A stretch of 64,000 bases of DNA from positions 62,001 through 126,000 of the forward strand of contig VKHL01000016.1 in NCBI GenBank assembly GCA_015146655.1, in the 5' to 3' direction. This DNA is from Ochromonas danica. Taxonomy: Eukaryota > Sar > Chrysophyceae > Chromulinales > Chromulinaceae. How positions within the stretch are numbered: the first letter of the stretch is position 1; each line of letters opens with the position of its first letter. Positions 8,907-18,748 of the stretch are shown here, piece after piece. A program made the position numbers and the translations under genes. Under the pieces are notes generated by a model that saw nothing but the letters and a program-made list of their open reading frames with translations, was not told where the DNA came from and made no database searches.

Positions 8907-11888
8907 TTAGACAGCATCAACAACATCTTGTCGCTCTGAAGACACTGCCAGAGGCGCAGGATGAACACGAGTTTTGCCTCCCAATGTCTTCATAATCTCA
9001 GCAGTATGATTCGTTGTACTGGCACGAGAATTTCCTCCAACAAGACTATTATTGCTACTACCTGCATTATTGTTGCTACTAATATTATTGGAATTGTTAT
9101 TATTATTGCCACTTCCCAATGCAGCTGAAGAAAGCTTGACGCTACTGGATGAAGATGGGTTGTTATCAATGGGTGAAATCACTGCGATGTTCGTGTTTGT
9201 TGTTCGATTGGTCACAAGATTGCCTTCGCTGCCTGCACTGTTTACACTCTTCACACTACCTGTGCTACTTCCTCCACCGAGAAGTTTAGTACCGCGTTTA
9301 ATGAAGTTCTGTGGATTAGGTGAAGGTTTTTTGACCTTAGCACTGGAAACAATACTGCTCAACTCATCTTTTAATCCCATAGTACCATCCGCTGTGGCTG
9401 GAGGTTGAAGTATAGTACCACGAAGAGAAGAGTTAGAACTCTCTTCTGCTTGTGCTGTGACAGCTCGAACAGGCGATTGATCTTGTCGATTATTATTGTT
9501 GTTTCCACCATTTACGTCAGAATCGTGATCTACCAGGATAGGAGCTGAATCATTGTTAGTATTGTTGTCGGGAGGATTATTATTGACGGCAGCCAAGGCG
9601 GCTTTCTTCTTCTTGGTCGTCTTCTTGCCAGCTCTGAGGAAATCATATTGAGCACGAGATAAACGCATGGCACTATGTTCAGCAGCTTGAAGAAGGGTCG
9701 GAGGAATGGGACCGGACGGTAAAGCACGAGCTGGATGTTGTTCTGCTGTTGAAGCAGGAGCTGTTGCCATAAAGTTCCCCACAAGAAGTTGAGGTTCACT
9801 CGTACCGGGCCGCATGTCCATATCAGAGTAACGCGGTTGCATTTGTATTGGTGCTTGATTGTCGAAAGGCATGACTTCCGTCACTTCTCTAGCACCATTC
9901 GATGGTGTCATTTCTCTTCCATTAACAGGGTAGGAGGGAGTCATTTCTCTTTGGCCTGGATAGGATGGTGTCATCTCTCTTGGTCCAGGAAACGATGGCG
10001 TACTGACTGGAATTCCATAGGGATTATTCATCGTCATGGACATCATCATAGGCATTTGCATTCCTTGCATTTGCATGGGTAATGGTGCAGACATGGCAAA
10101 CGGAGACTGCCCATAAGGAGTACCAGGTGGTCCATACGAAGGAGTGGAAGGCGAAAATCGCATAGGCTGATTATTTGGCTGCATAGAAGCAGACATAGCA
10201 GAATATCCTAACTGGCCTGGTACAGGGCCAGCCAAGGAGAACCGCGGAGGACTATCACTCGTCTTCGGAGGCGACATCGTCGAATACTGTCTCATATCTT
10301 CTTCTTGTAGCTTTAATTGCGCTTGGGAGTTCGTTTTCGCCAATAAAGCAGAAGCAGGTCGTTTGATCTCTTTGACAGGTAAAGGGTTGGCGGAATGATA
10401 AGAGAGAGAAGCATACTTCCCTCCTTCCTTCAGCAAGCTTGGGTCCTTACGCAATTCTTCTAAGAAGGTAGCTGTTTCATTGAGACCACGTTCACGTGCT
10501 CGCTCAATGGGTTTCCATGAGCGCTCCACCCACTCCCCGGACCAGCTCTCAGGATCAGCAAGTATCTCTCCGCCAATAGCAGGCACAACATCTCGTACAT
10601 CAGTCTCTAAAGCAGCAGGATTAGCACGGAGAAGAGTTGCTAAGAATGAAACAGGAGGTTCACTGTGTAAAGAGAGAATCAAATGCAATGGTAACATGCC
10701 ATCATTGGTTGGCATGGATGCTGCCTGAGGATAATGCTGAATCATATCCTCAGCCAGGTAGTAGTTTGGAGAGACATGGTCTAATAACAGATGCAGAGGA
10801 TAATATCCATCTTGATCAGGTAAAGAACATGCATTAGTTGAATGAGATAGTAATAACGCAATAACTTCATCTTGTACTTCATTCTGATCCAAGGCTACAT
10901 GTAATGGTGTTTGTTTCTGACCATTCACAGACAGTAAACCATCTGGGAAAAATAGAATTAATTGTTTTAAAATCTCCACATCAAGTTGCTGATTTTGAAG
11001 ATAACGATGAACAGGAAGAAATCCTTCCTCACAGCGATAACGAATAGCATCCGGGAAAGCAGCCATGAGAGCTTTGATGACAGCAGGAGAAGGACGACTC
11101 CGAGAGACTGCATAATGTAAAGGTAAGCTACCTGAACTAGTAGGGGTGGAAGCACTTTGTGGATTCAATTTGAGTAATTTGCGTATGATATCAACATTCG
11201 GTTGATCCACATTAACTGCCCAATGCAAAGGTAAGAAACCTTTATTATCAGCTATCCCTACACTTTGTGGATAAGCATTGACTAGAATATCAATGCATTC
11301 AACAGGTAAGTCTTCATTACGTGTTGCCCAATGTAAGGCTAAGGCGCCAGAACTATCCGCTATTTGTACAGAAGAAGGACTGACAGAGAGGATTAATCGA
11401 ATTGTTTCTGTTGCAATTGCAGGACGTGATTTAAATGCAACATGATGTAATAAGACTTTGCCTGAACTTCGATGTCTTTTATTACTCATTTCAGGGAAAA
11501 GACGTAAAGTATGTCTTAGTAAGAGAGCATAACACGTGCTGTATTGTAAAATCTCATTAGCTTTAGGTTCAAAGGTAAACCCTTCCATGATTAGTTTGCC
11601 TAATGTTCCTAATGTACCATTAATAAATGGTAGATAGAAATGTGTTTGCACATCATTATAATTACTGTTATTGTTGTTGGTATTGTTCATATTGTTGTTG
11701 TTCATATTGTTATTGTGAGGTTTTTGACTATCCAAAATATCTCGTAAAGCTGCAACACAGCTAATGATATGTAAAATGACTTGTAGAGAAAGATCACCTA
11801 AGATAGGATTTTGTGCATGGTATTGAGAGAGACTACCATTTAATGTATTAATAAGTTGAAAAGAGAGCTGATGGATACTATCTTCCAT
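8907..11888 (-). CDS. Ankyrin-repeat protein with low-complexity C-terminal half
   Basis: Single-exon 993-aa protein. Residues about 130-460 hold around eight ankyrin repeats of the LPLHWA/LPLHYA type, spaced about 33-37 residues and typical of the heterokont ankyrin families. The N-terminus is helical with an Asn run. The C-terminal half is disordered: Pro/Met-rich, with a tandem peptide of the form REMTPSYP repeated three to four times (DNA about 9880-9990), then poly-Asn and Ser runs. There are no enzyme motifs, signal peptide or membrane segment. The ankyrin part implies a scaffold or partner-binding role; the partner is unknown. Confidence 0.85.
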   Translation of the reverse strand: MEDSIHQLSFQLINTLNGSLSQYHAQNPILGDLSLQVILHIISCVAALRDILDSQKPHNNNMNNNNMNNTNNNNSNYNDVQTHFYLPFINGTLGTLGKLIMEGFTFEPKANEILQYSTCYALLLRHTLRLFPEMSNKRHRSSGKVLLHHVAFKSRPAIATETIRLILSVSPSSVQIADSSGALALHWATRNEDLPVECIDILVNAYPQSVGIADNKGFLPLHWAVNVDQPNVDIIRKLLKLNPQSASTPTSSGSLPLHYAVSRSRPSPAVIKALMAAFPDAIRYRCEEGFLPVHRYLQNQQLDVEILKQLILFFPDGLLSVNGQKQTPLHVALDQNEVQDEVIALLLSHSTNACSLPDQDGYYPLHLLLDHVSPNYYLAEDMIQHYPQAASMPTNDGMLPLHLILSLHSEPPVSFLATLLRANPAALETDVRDVVPAIGGEILADPESWSGEWVERSWKPIERARERGLNETATFLEELRKDPSLLKEGGKYASLSYHSANPLPVKEIKRPASALLAKTNSQAQLKLQEEDMRQYSTMSPPKTSDSPPRFSLAGPVPGQLGYSAMSASMQPNNQPMRFSPSTPSYGPPGTPYGQSPFAMSAPLPMQMQGMQMPMMMSMTMNNPYGIPVSTPSFPGPREMTPSYPGQREMTPSYPVNGREMTPSNGAREVTEVMPFDNQAPIQMQPRYSDMDMRPGTSEPQLLVGNFMATAPASTAEQHPARALPSGPIPPTLLQAAEHSAMRLSRAQYDFLRAGKKTTKKKKAALAAVNNNPPDNNTNNDSAPILVDHDSDVNGGNNNNNRQDQSPVRAVTAQAEESSNSSLRGTILQPPATADGTMGLKDELSSIVSSAKVKKPSPNPQNFIKRGTKLLGGGSSTGSVKSVNSAGSEGNLVTNRTTNTNIAVISPIDNNPSSSSSVKLSSAALGSGNNNNNSNNISSNNNAGSSNNSLVGGNSRASTTNHTAEIMKTLGGKTRVHPAPLAVSSERQDVVDAV

Positions 11889-12334
11889 GATGATTCTCTA
11901 TAGTGGAAGAGTGCAGAAGAGAGATAGAGAAAACTAACGGAAAAAAAAATAGGGAAAATGACTCTCTTGGCAAATGAAAGAAAATACTAAACACAAAGCA
12001 AAAATACTAGCCCCAAGGAATTGATAGGGGAGAGCAGGTTGTTGGTCAAGTGAAGAAGATGAACAAGATAACCCCGTCAACTCTCTCTGTAAGAGGAAGT
12101 CAAGCCAAGAGTGCGCAACAGCAGTGCAACCGTTACACTCACTCCCTGCCCAACTCACCACCGGCCACTCATCCCACCACTGACAACCACGCAACGTAAC
12201 CGTCAACCGTAGAATTACCAAAACACCGAACTTCGAATCTCCGAATCTCCGAAGAAGAGGGGATGGTTGGCAAATCATCACTGCCATCATTCTGGACCAA
12301 CTTTCTCGTGTGAGATAACAGGCAAAAGAAAAAA
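11889..12334. promoter_or_regulatory. Promoter region between ankyrin gene and left RPL12 copy
   Basis: Divergent upstream region. At 12213-12256 there is a module ATTACCAAAACAC followed by repeated CGAATCTCC and CCGAAGAAG, then GGTTGGC at 12265-12271. The same order of elements occurs upstream of the right RPL12 copy (14611-14680, inverted) and at 35903-35965 near ARPC4. The last 50 bp before the ATG (12285-12334) already belong to the inverted-repeat arm. Confidence 0.5.
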
Positions 12335-13127
12335 ATGGGACCCCCACCACCTCCAGGAGAAGAGAAGATTGGTAAGTCATCATCATCATCTAATATCTTC
12401 TAGTAGACACTCTTCATTCAGACTGGACTAACTTATCTTGGGAATGAAATTGAATTGAATGATGCTTGCTCTGTTTCTGTCACACAGTCATCTTGAAGAC
12501 CGTCGGTGGTGAGATCGGCTCTACCGCCGCTCTCGCCCCCAAGCTCGGTCCTCTGGGTCTTGTAAGTTCTGTTGTTGTTGCTGTTGTTGAGTTGCGCTGC
12601 TGACTGGCTGACATTCTTGTCTTGTCCTATCCTGTCAATGTCTTCTGTGGTCTATAGTCCCCCAAGAAGGTGGGTGAAGATATCCAGAAGGCCACCATGG
12701 AGTGGAAGGGCATCAAGGTCATGGTGAAGCTCAGCGTGGTGAACCGTGTGGGTACTCCCACTCTCATCCCCACTGCCTCCGCCATGATCATGAAGGAGCT
12801 TAAGGAGCCTCCTCGTGACCGCAAGAAGGTGAAGAACGTCAAGCATACCGGCAACGTTACTCTTGACGCCATCATCAACATTGCTCGCGTCATGAGAGCC
12901 AAGTCCATGGCTCGCAAGCTCAAGGGCACTGTCTTGGAGGTTCTGGGCACTGCCTTCTCCATTGGCTGCACTGTCAACGGTATCTCTCCTAAGGATCTCC
13001 AGGAGGATATCAAGGCTGGCCGTGTCACTGTCCCTGACGAGTAAAGCAACGGTCCCTGGTCTACATCACTGTAACTAGTAACACCTCCGGTCCCATTATA
13101 ACAATTTTTCCTCTTTTTCTATTTTTG
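12285..13127 (+). repeat. Left arm of 843-bp perfect inverted repeat
   Basis: This arm is the exact reverse complement of 13738-14580: every pair of positions sums to 26865 with no indel. I compared 5' flank, exon 1, intron 1, exon 2, intron 2, exon 3 and the 3' flank by eye and saw no mismatch. It carries a whole RPL12 gene plus 50 bp of upstream and 83 bp of downstream sequence. The arm ends abruptly at both sides. Confidence 0.95.
12335..13044 (+). CDS. RPL12: 60S ribosomal protein uL11 (RPL12), left copy
   Basis: Cytosolic large-subunit stalk-base protein uL11, which binds the GTPase-associated centre of 28S rRNA. Exons 12335-12371, 12488-12561 and 12658-13044 join in phase to give 165 aa, the usual length. 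Diagnostic blocks are GGEIGSTAALAPKLGPLGL, SPKKVGEDI, KEPPRDRKK, KHTGNVTLD and GTVLEVLGTAFSIGCTVNG. Usage is rich in C-ending codons, as expected for a highly expressed gene and unlike most neighbours. An identical gene lies tail to tail at 13821-14530; the two stops are 776 bp apart. An antisense frame across exon 3 is a shadow. Confidence 0.98.
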
Positions 13128-13737
13128 CACTAACACGAAATACATAGAGTAGAATATTGGACTGGATTTCCTTGCCATCGTTCTGTATGGTTTGGCCATT
13201 AAAATGTATTAGCATGTTTTAATGTATTAGCATACATTTACTATTCGCGATCATTGTTTGTTTCAAAGTGTGATTGTTAGTGTTAACATGGGTGGGGAAG
13301 CTTCGTATCTAAAGATGGAGATCGAGATCTTTAATTTAATAAGTTTGGAAACACTTCTAGGTTATTGATGCCAAAGGTTATTGAAGTGCAAGATTTTCTT
13401 TACGCATTAACTAATAACTGACTTTCCAACTTGTTATGCTGCGCTTAGACCATATGCGCTTGAGTCTTCTTTGCATTACTATTCCATAGCATTCGTCCGA
13501 TGTACTGTTGACCATCTATCAACGTGAAAGATTATTACAGCCCAACCTATTAGTATTATTATTGGAAAATGGATATGCTACATAGTAATCTGAATACAGA
13601 TATTCTGTAGTATGACTACAGAAAATCTGCCTTCAAATAGCGAGCGATTAGTCTACAGCAAAGATTATCAATGATCAAATGTCAACAGTGGATTTAGTAT
13701 GTGAGGTAACTGCAAAAAAGAAATTCTCTGTATTTTT
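13128..13737. other. Unique spacer between the RPL12 inverted-repeat arms
   Basis: This 610-bp AT-rich spacer contains no recognisable gene. It holds a tandem pair of a 17-bp unit ending ATGTATTAGCAT (about 13200-13233) and a 14-bp stem with one mismatch at 13597-13610 / 13616-13629 (5-nt loop). It receives the 3' ends of both convergent RPL12 genes. Confidence 0.6.
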
Positions 13738-14580
13738 CAAAAATAGAAAAAGAGGAAAAATTGTTATAATGGGACCGGAGGTGTTACTAGTTACAGTGAT
13801 GTAGACCAGGGACCGTTGCTTTACTCGTCAGGGACAGTGACACGGCCAGCCTTGATATCCTCCTGGAGATCCTTAGGAGAGATACCGTTGACAGTGCAGC
13901 CAATGGAGAAGGCAGTGCCCAGAACCTCCAAGACAGTGCCCTTGAGCTTGCGAGCCATGGACTTGGCTCTCATGACGCGAGCAATGTTGATGATGGCGTC
14001 AAGAGTAACGTTGCCGGTATGCTTGACGTTCTTCACCTTCTTGCGGTCACGAGGAGGCTCCTTAAGCTCCTTCATGATCATGGCGGAGGCAGTGGGGATG
14101 AGAGTGGGAGTACCCACACGGTTCACCACGCTGAGCTTCACCATGACCTTGATGCCCTTCCACTCCATGGTGGCCTTCTGGATATCTTCACCCACCTTCT
14201 TGGGGGACTATAGACCACAGAAGACATTGACAGGATAGGACAAGACAAGAATGTCAGCCAGTCAGCAGCGCAACTCAACAACAGCAACAACAACAGAACT
14301 TACAAGACCCAGAGGACCGAGCTTGGGGGCGAGAGCGGCGGTAGAGCCGATCTCACCACCGACGGTCTTCAAGATGACTGTGTGACAGAAACAGAGCAAG
14401 CATCATTCAATTCAATTTCATTCCCAAGATAAGTTAGTCCAGTCTGAATGAAGAGTGTCTACTAGAAGATATTAGATGATGATGATGACTTACCAATCTT
14501 CTCTTCTCCTGGAGGTGGTGGGGGTCCCATTTTTTTCTTTTGCCTGTTATCTCACACGAGAAAGTTGGTCCAGAATGATG
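13738..14580 (-). repeat. Right arm of 843-bp perfect inverted repeat
   Basis: Mirror copy of 12285-13127. Outside the arm the flanks differ in sequence from the left side, but share related promoter elements (see the module at 14611-14680). This argues against a simple fold-back assembly artefact. Confidence 0.95.
13821..14530 (-). CDS. RPL12: 60S ribosomal protein uL11 (RPL12), right copy
   Basis: Exact second copy of the uL11 gene on the opposite strand: exons 14530-14494, 14377-14304 and 14207-13821, 165 aa, identical at DNA level to the left copy including both introns. It is intact, with conserved splice sites. Only 50 bp of its promoter is shared exactly with the left copy; further upstream it has its own version of the CTCCGAAGAGG and GGTTGGCTGG elements, so both genes are probably expressed. 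Confidence 0.98.
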
Positions 14581-14610
14581 ACAAGACAAGACGACCTCCC
14601 ACCACACAAA

Positions 14611-14715
14611 ACACCAACCAGCCAACCAGCTAACCTCCTCTTCGGAGAATCGGAAGTTTGGAAGTTCGGAAGTTTGGAGGTTAGATGTTTTGGGAAAGTG
14701 GGAATATTGGAATTT
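14611..14715 (-). promoter_or_regulatory. Upstream module of right RPL12 copy
   Basis: Read on the minus strand, this contains several TTCCGAACTTCC/CTCCGAAGAGG-type elements followed by repeated GCTGGTTGG, the same order as upstream of the left RPL12 copy and at 35903-35965. A GTTAACTTAA motif follows at 14724-14733. The role is inferred from recurrence near start codons. Confidence 0.4.
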
Positions 14716-14981
14716 CGGTGAGAGTTAACTTAAACAGAACAACACAGCAACTTAACTCAATTGTGTTATGGGGTTAATGACGAAAGTAGTAGCACTCACT
14801 CCTGTTCTAACTAAAGTAGTTATTATAGTCATTATTGTTATTGTTATTATGATTCTCTCATCATCTATTATATACATATATTTTGCTAGTATATACTATC
14901 ATCACTAACACTACACAGTAGAGGACAAGGAGGTGGTAGTACTAGTGGTAATAGTAGTAGTAGAGTGAGTGACTGACTACA
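14716..14981. other. Intergenic region
   Basis: AT-rich sequence between the right RPL12 promoter and the 3' end of the GT64-like gene. It contains GTTAACTTAA at 14724-14733 and short ACTAGT/TAGTAG simple sequence. No gene was recognised. Confidence 0.4.
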
Positions 14982-16640
14982 CTAGACAACCTTATCAGAG
15001 GAGAGCAGAGTATACTTGCCTAAGACCTTAGCAAAGTATCCAATACAGTCATCTCTAGCATGATTATGACCTTTCTTCGATGAGATACCTTTCGTCTTCT
15101 TCACTGCATTCACTCCTCCTACATCTTTCACACCTTGCTTAGCTTTAATAGCAACAGGTGATTGTCCTGTTAGACCACTAACTAACATATTCATAGCAAT
15201 ATCCTCACAATTCAATTGCTGATCAACATAACGAAGGATCTCTAAAGGAAAGAGACAAGTATAGTGATAGAGGTAGTTACTCTGTAAGAACATGCCTTTC
15301 GTTAGGACTAACTGGAAGTTAGAGAAGGCAGAGGCTGGATGATAGCCATACTTCACACCTCCTCCACCTCCTGCTCCACCACCACCACCTCCTCCTCCTC
15401 CTTCTCGACTAACATGACGAGGTACAAAGCCTACAATCGCATCACGATGTTTCTTCCATCCTTTAAATCCTCTTATAAGATCTTCTTTCTCTATGATCAT
15501 ATCTTCATCACAGATATAGACTACTTCAGTCTCTAAGTCATCAATAGGATTGAATCGATTATTCAAAGTGTCATACTTAGGATGAACTAGTACCACAGGA
15601 GGACTGGGTAGGAACTGGTCAAGGAAGTTAGCAGGTGGTTCTGTCTTGGGGTTATGCCAGGTAGCATAGATCTTGTGCACTACCGAGGTAGTGCCTTGTT
15701 GTTGTAAGTGACGAATAGCTCGTGCTAGTAGCTCAGAGCGATGGAAGGTACCAATGAGCACAGAGAACTTGTCTTGGATAGGATAGTCGCGATGGAAAGA
15801 CTTGGTGATAGAATAGTTCTGACAGATCTCTTCTCGTCTACCACGCTGTGGCCAGGCAGAGGAGGAGGTAGTGGAGGAGGAGGAGGAGGTGGTGGTGGTG
15901 GAGGAGGAGGTGACTTGGTCTTGTAGGTGTACCCAGTGCTCTAGATGGTCCAGGTCACTCCTATTGTACCAGTGAGGATTCTTCTGAAGGAAGAGTTTCC
16001 AAGGGAGATGATCGGCTGGGAAGGTGACCAAGTCATGCGATGGTACACCGACCACGGAGGAGGAGGAGGAGGTGGTAGTAGTGGTAGTAGTAGTGGTAGT
16101 AGTAGTGGTAGAGATCTCAAAGACCAAAGGTTTCTTCGTCTCTGCCGTCACTGTGACAGTGTCGAAGAGGTGGTCAGGGTTCTGCTTGGGTAGACTGTGT
16201 GGGGAGAGGTAGGCAGCCTTGTGCACATGACTAGGTAGTGCAGAGAGGAAGTGCAGGCGCTCTGGACAACTTACCGCACCATAGCGAGGAAGATCCAGCC
16301 AATAGAATCTTCTCGTCTGGAGAAGAGAGGGGGAGGAGAGTTCATGGCTGCGGAGGACGACTAGTGGGTACTTGGCCTGTACTACCCGCAGAGCCTCTGA
16401 CAAGACCTCCACTGCCAACAAATCCTTCTCTTCACATAGACAAGTCACATAGATATGAGAGATGTTGGTGGGAAGAGATAAGGAGTGATCATAGAGAGCA
16501 CGTAGTGAGGAGGAGGAGGAGGAGGGGGAGGGGGAGGGGTTAGATTGAAGAAAATAGTTAGCTATAATGAGAATGAAGATGACAAGGAAGACTCCAATAT
16601 ATCTCTGAAGTCTCTGTAAGAGCACTCCAATCTTCTCCAT
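14982..16640 (-). CDS. GT64 (exostosin C-terminal domain) glycosyltransferase
   Basis: Single-exon 552-aa type II membrane protein. A short cytosolic tail is followed by one membrane anchor (residues 15-32) and a Ser/Thr-rich stem. The C-terminal half is a GT64 domain like that of EXT/EXTL proteins, which transfer hexosamine residues in the Golgi. Landmarks are FSVLIGTFHRSELLARAI, NNRFNPIDDLETEVVYICDEDM (DED as the metal/nucleotide-sugar motif), the ASAFSNFQLVLTKGMF block and NCEDIAMN. Three low-complexity tracts (poly-Thr, poly-Ser, poly-Gly) come from GGT/GTA/GGA repeats. The Gly run after HVSRE sits inside the catalytic domain. The polymer made is unknown. Confidence 0.85.
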   Translation of the reverse strand: MEKIGVLLQRLQRYIGVFLVIFILIIANYFLQSNPSPSPSSSSSSLRALYDHSLSLPTNISHIYVTCLCEEKDLLAVEVLSEALRVVQAKYPLVVLRSHELSSPSLLQTRRFYWLDLPRYGAVSCPERLHFLSALPSHVHKAAYLSPHSLPKQNPDHLFDTVTVTAETKKPLVFEISTTTTTTTTTTTTTSSSSSVVGVPSHDLVTFPADHLPWKLFLQKNPHWYNRSDLDHLEHWVHLQDQVTSSSTTTTSSSSSTTSSSAWPQRGRREEICQNYSITKSFHRDYPIQDKFSVLIGTFHRSELLARAIRHLQQQGTTSVVHKIYATWHNPKTEPPANFLDQFLPSPPVVLVHPKYDTLNNRFNPIDDLETEVVYICDEDMIIEKEDLIRGFKGWKKHRDAIVGFVPRHVSREGGGGGGGGGAGGGGGVKYGYHPASAFSNFQLVLTKGMFLQSNYLYHYTCLFPLEILRYVDQQLNCEDIAMNMLVSGLTGQSPVAIKAKQGVKDVGGVNAVKKTKGISSKKGHNHARDDCIGYFAKVLGKYTLLSSDKVV

Positions 16641-17096
16641 CCCTCTAATCTAGCACTGGTAACTGGTAACGATAGTCTAAGGTCTACGTCTCAGTGAGGC
16701 ATTTGACGGTGTAACATATTATTACCTTGCAGGGGAAATCGTACTAAGTTATTCCTTTCCATATTTTATTAGGTAATTTCGTGTGTAACTCAAATCTCTA
16801 ATAGTCTAAGCTAGACTAGGCTGACATGTGACATCTAACAACCATCCAATACATTTCATAACAATACTAACTAGTCTAGTACTGTACCACCGAGAAATAG
16901 TTACTATTTACAGGAACTATCTAAAGTCAATACTAATACTACTTAGCTAGTCACCGTTGCCAAATTACTTCTTAGGACTCGCTAAAACAATATGAAATTG
17001 AACACATATGATATGCCTACCAACTACTAACCAACACTCCTCCTCCTCTCCTTCTGTCAACAATAGACAGCAGTAGGTCCAGGTCTAGGTCTAGGT
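16641..17096. other. Intergenic region
   Basis: Upstream of the GT64-like gene and downstream of the GT34-like gene. AT-rich; CTAGTCTAG-like short repeats and a CTAGGTCTAGGT tract at about 17075-17098. No gene was recognised. Confidence 0.4.
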
Positions 17097-18197
17097 CTAA
17101 GTCAGTTTCTCTCCTTTCTGCACATGATCAAGATAATAGTTCATTAACTGAACTCGACGTTCACCTTTCTTCCCAGCAAAATGAATTAGAAAGTCACCTG
17201 GTACATATTGAGCTAATTCTCGACTTCCTCGAAGATCAAAAGGATGGACAGAATAAGAATTGAAAGCACATTGAGGTAAGAAAGCAAAATGACTTCTTAT
17301 CTCACTACTATTACCAGGATAGGTTGGTAATTCTCTCTTCTTCCATATAGGAGTATCTAAGAGATAATGAACACCACGTTGTTCAAAACTGAAAGGATAC
17401 TTCTTCATACCATCTGGTGTAGTAGGAGGGATTAATTGACTTTGATTCCATACTGTTTGTAAGAACCAACTCGTCCAAGGAGTGTTTTTAGCTAACCAAA
17501 CACCAAAATTAGGACCACTACGATCTTCTGTTAGTATGATATCATGTTGATAGTCATCCATTTCAATGAACTTCTCTAATGGAATGTCATAATTCATAAT
17601 GACAATATCCATATCAATATAGAAGAGATAATCATATAGACCAGTCGAGAGATGATAATTCATAGCAAGTAGTTTAGACCATGAGATAGGTCGATTAGTA
17701 TCAACTAGATCTTTAGCATTTAATAAGGTATAGTTATGTCTTGTACAATATTCTTGACGATTCTGTAAGATAGGTTTCATAACCTCTTCAGAGAATGACT
17801 TTTCAATTGTCTTACCAAACTGACCATAGATCATTACCATACCAATACGAAGAGGTCGTTCACGTTGCTTCTCCTTCTCACCAAGAGATCGATCAGGAGG
17901 ATGATGACCATGATGATGACGAGGAGCAGGACTAGTGACAGAGCATGTGTCACGATGGACAGGTCGTAGCCATTCTCCCATAGTAGTATATTGCCATAGG
18001 AAGGTTTGATCATCTAACCAGAGGCGATAGGAATAGAGTCGATAGAGAATCCCAAAGAATATGAGATAGAATAAGAACGAAGCAATGTATTTCAATCGAA
18101 TAGATTGAATTTGTTTACAAGCTGTCATAGTCTTAGTGGTGGTAGTAGTAGTGGCAGTGGTAGAACTAGTATTGTTACTATTATTGGGAAAGGACAT
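17097..18197 (-). CDS. GT34-like (GMA12/MNN10) galactosyl/mannosyltransferase
   Basis: Single-exon type II membrane protein of 366 aa when begun at the first in-frame ATG (18197); the frame stays open further upstream to 18422 but has no ATG there. The short Asn/Thr-rich tail is followed by a membrane anchor (LKYIASFLFYLIFFGILY). The catalytic domain starts with RIGMVMIYGQFG. It carries YIDMDIVIMN (DxD), NFGVWLAKNTPWTSWFL, EQRGVHYLL and the C-terminal GDFLIHFAGKKGERR, which together are the signature of GT34 enzymes of the Golgi. Donor and acceptor sugars cannot be inferred. Confidence 0.88.
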   Translation of the reverse strand: MSFPNNSNNTSSTTATTTTTTKTMTACKQIQSIRLKYIASFLFYLIFFGILYRLYSYRLWLDDQTFLWQYTTMGEWLRPVHRDTCSVTSPAPRHHHGHHPPDRSLGEKEKQRERPLRIGMVMIYGQFGKTIEKSFSEEVMKPILQNRQEYCTRHNYTLLNAKDLVDTNRPISWSKLLAMNYHLSTGLYDYLFYIDMDIVIMNYDIPLEKFIEMDDYQHDIILTEDRSGPNFGVWLAKNTPWTSWFLQTVWNQSQLIPPTTPDGMKKYPFSFEQRGVHYLLDTPIWKKRELPTYPGNSSEIRSHFAFLPQCAFNSYSVHPFDLRGSRELAQYVPGDFLIHFAGKKGERRVQLMNYYLDHVQKGEKLT

Positions 18198-18748
18198 GGA
18201 GGTCTTGCTGTGGGTCAAAGGAGGATAGAATCTGGGAGGATGATGGCCTTCTTCCAGCACTTCCACTATTGAAGGGGTGAGGCGAGGGTTATCGTCTACT
18301 TCATGTGTTGTTGTTATGTGGGTACGTGGTCTTTTGACCTCTACCTCGATTTGATTGGGCACAACAAAAAGTAGAATTGTTAACTTAGAGAAGTCGCTAT
18401 TTTGATGTTGTTTTGAAGTCAAAATCTGATCTATGGCCAGGAGTTGTGGAAAGAAGTGGTGGGAAATTGTTTTTGTGAATTTCTACAGAAAGATTGCCTT
18501 TGACATATGAAAAGAATGACACTATAATCATTGAATAGAAGTATTGCAACTAGATCTTGTAAGAATTAAGCATTGTGAAAATGATATGGATAAAATGGGT
18601 AAAGCAAATAATCACCAGACATTTTTTCATAATTCCACACAATTCCATATAATTCCATGGAATATGTTTAACTTCCCCACTCTCTCGCTCTCTTCGTCAG
18701 TCTGCATTGCACCATTCATACTGTACCTCGTCATCAGATTCATTGACA
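18198..18748. other. Divergent intergenic region
   Basis: Shared upstream region of the GT34-like gene (minus) and the PPR gene (plus). It is AT-rich, with a CCATGG-containing repeat AATTCCA(T/C)A near 18630-18662. No further gene was recognised. Confidence 0.4.

Noticed and set aside
12627-13049. 140-aa antisense frame over RPL12 exon 3 (and its mirror at 13816-14238)
   Set aside because: It is the shadow of the strongly conserved uL11 coding strand; the GC-rich third positions keep the antisense frame open.
12285-14580. Palindrome as a pure assembly artefact
   Set aside because: The spacer and both outer flanks are unique and differ from each other, which a fold-back chimera would not give; read mapping is still needed.
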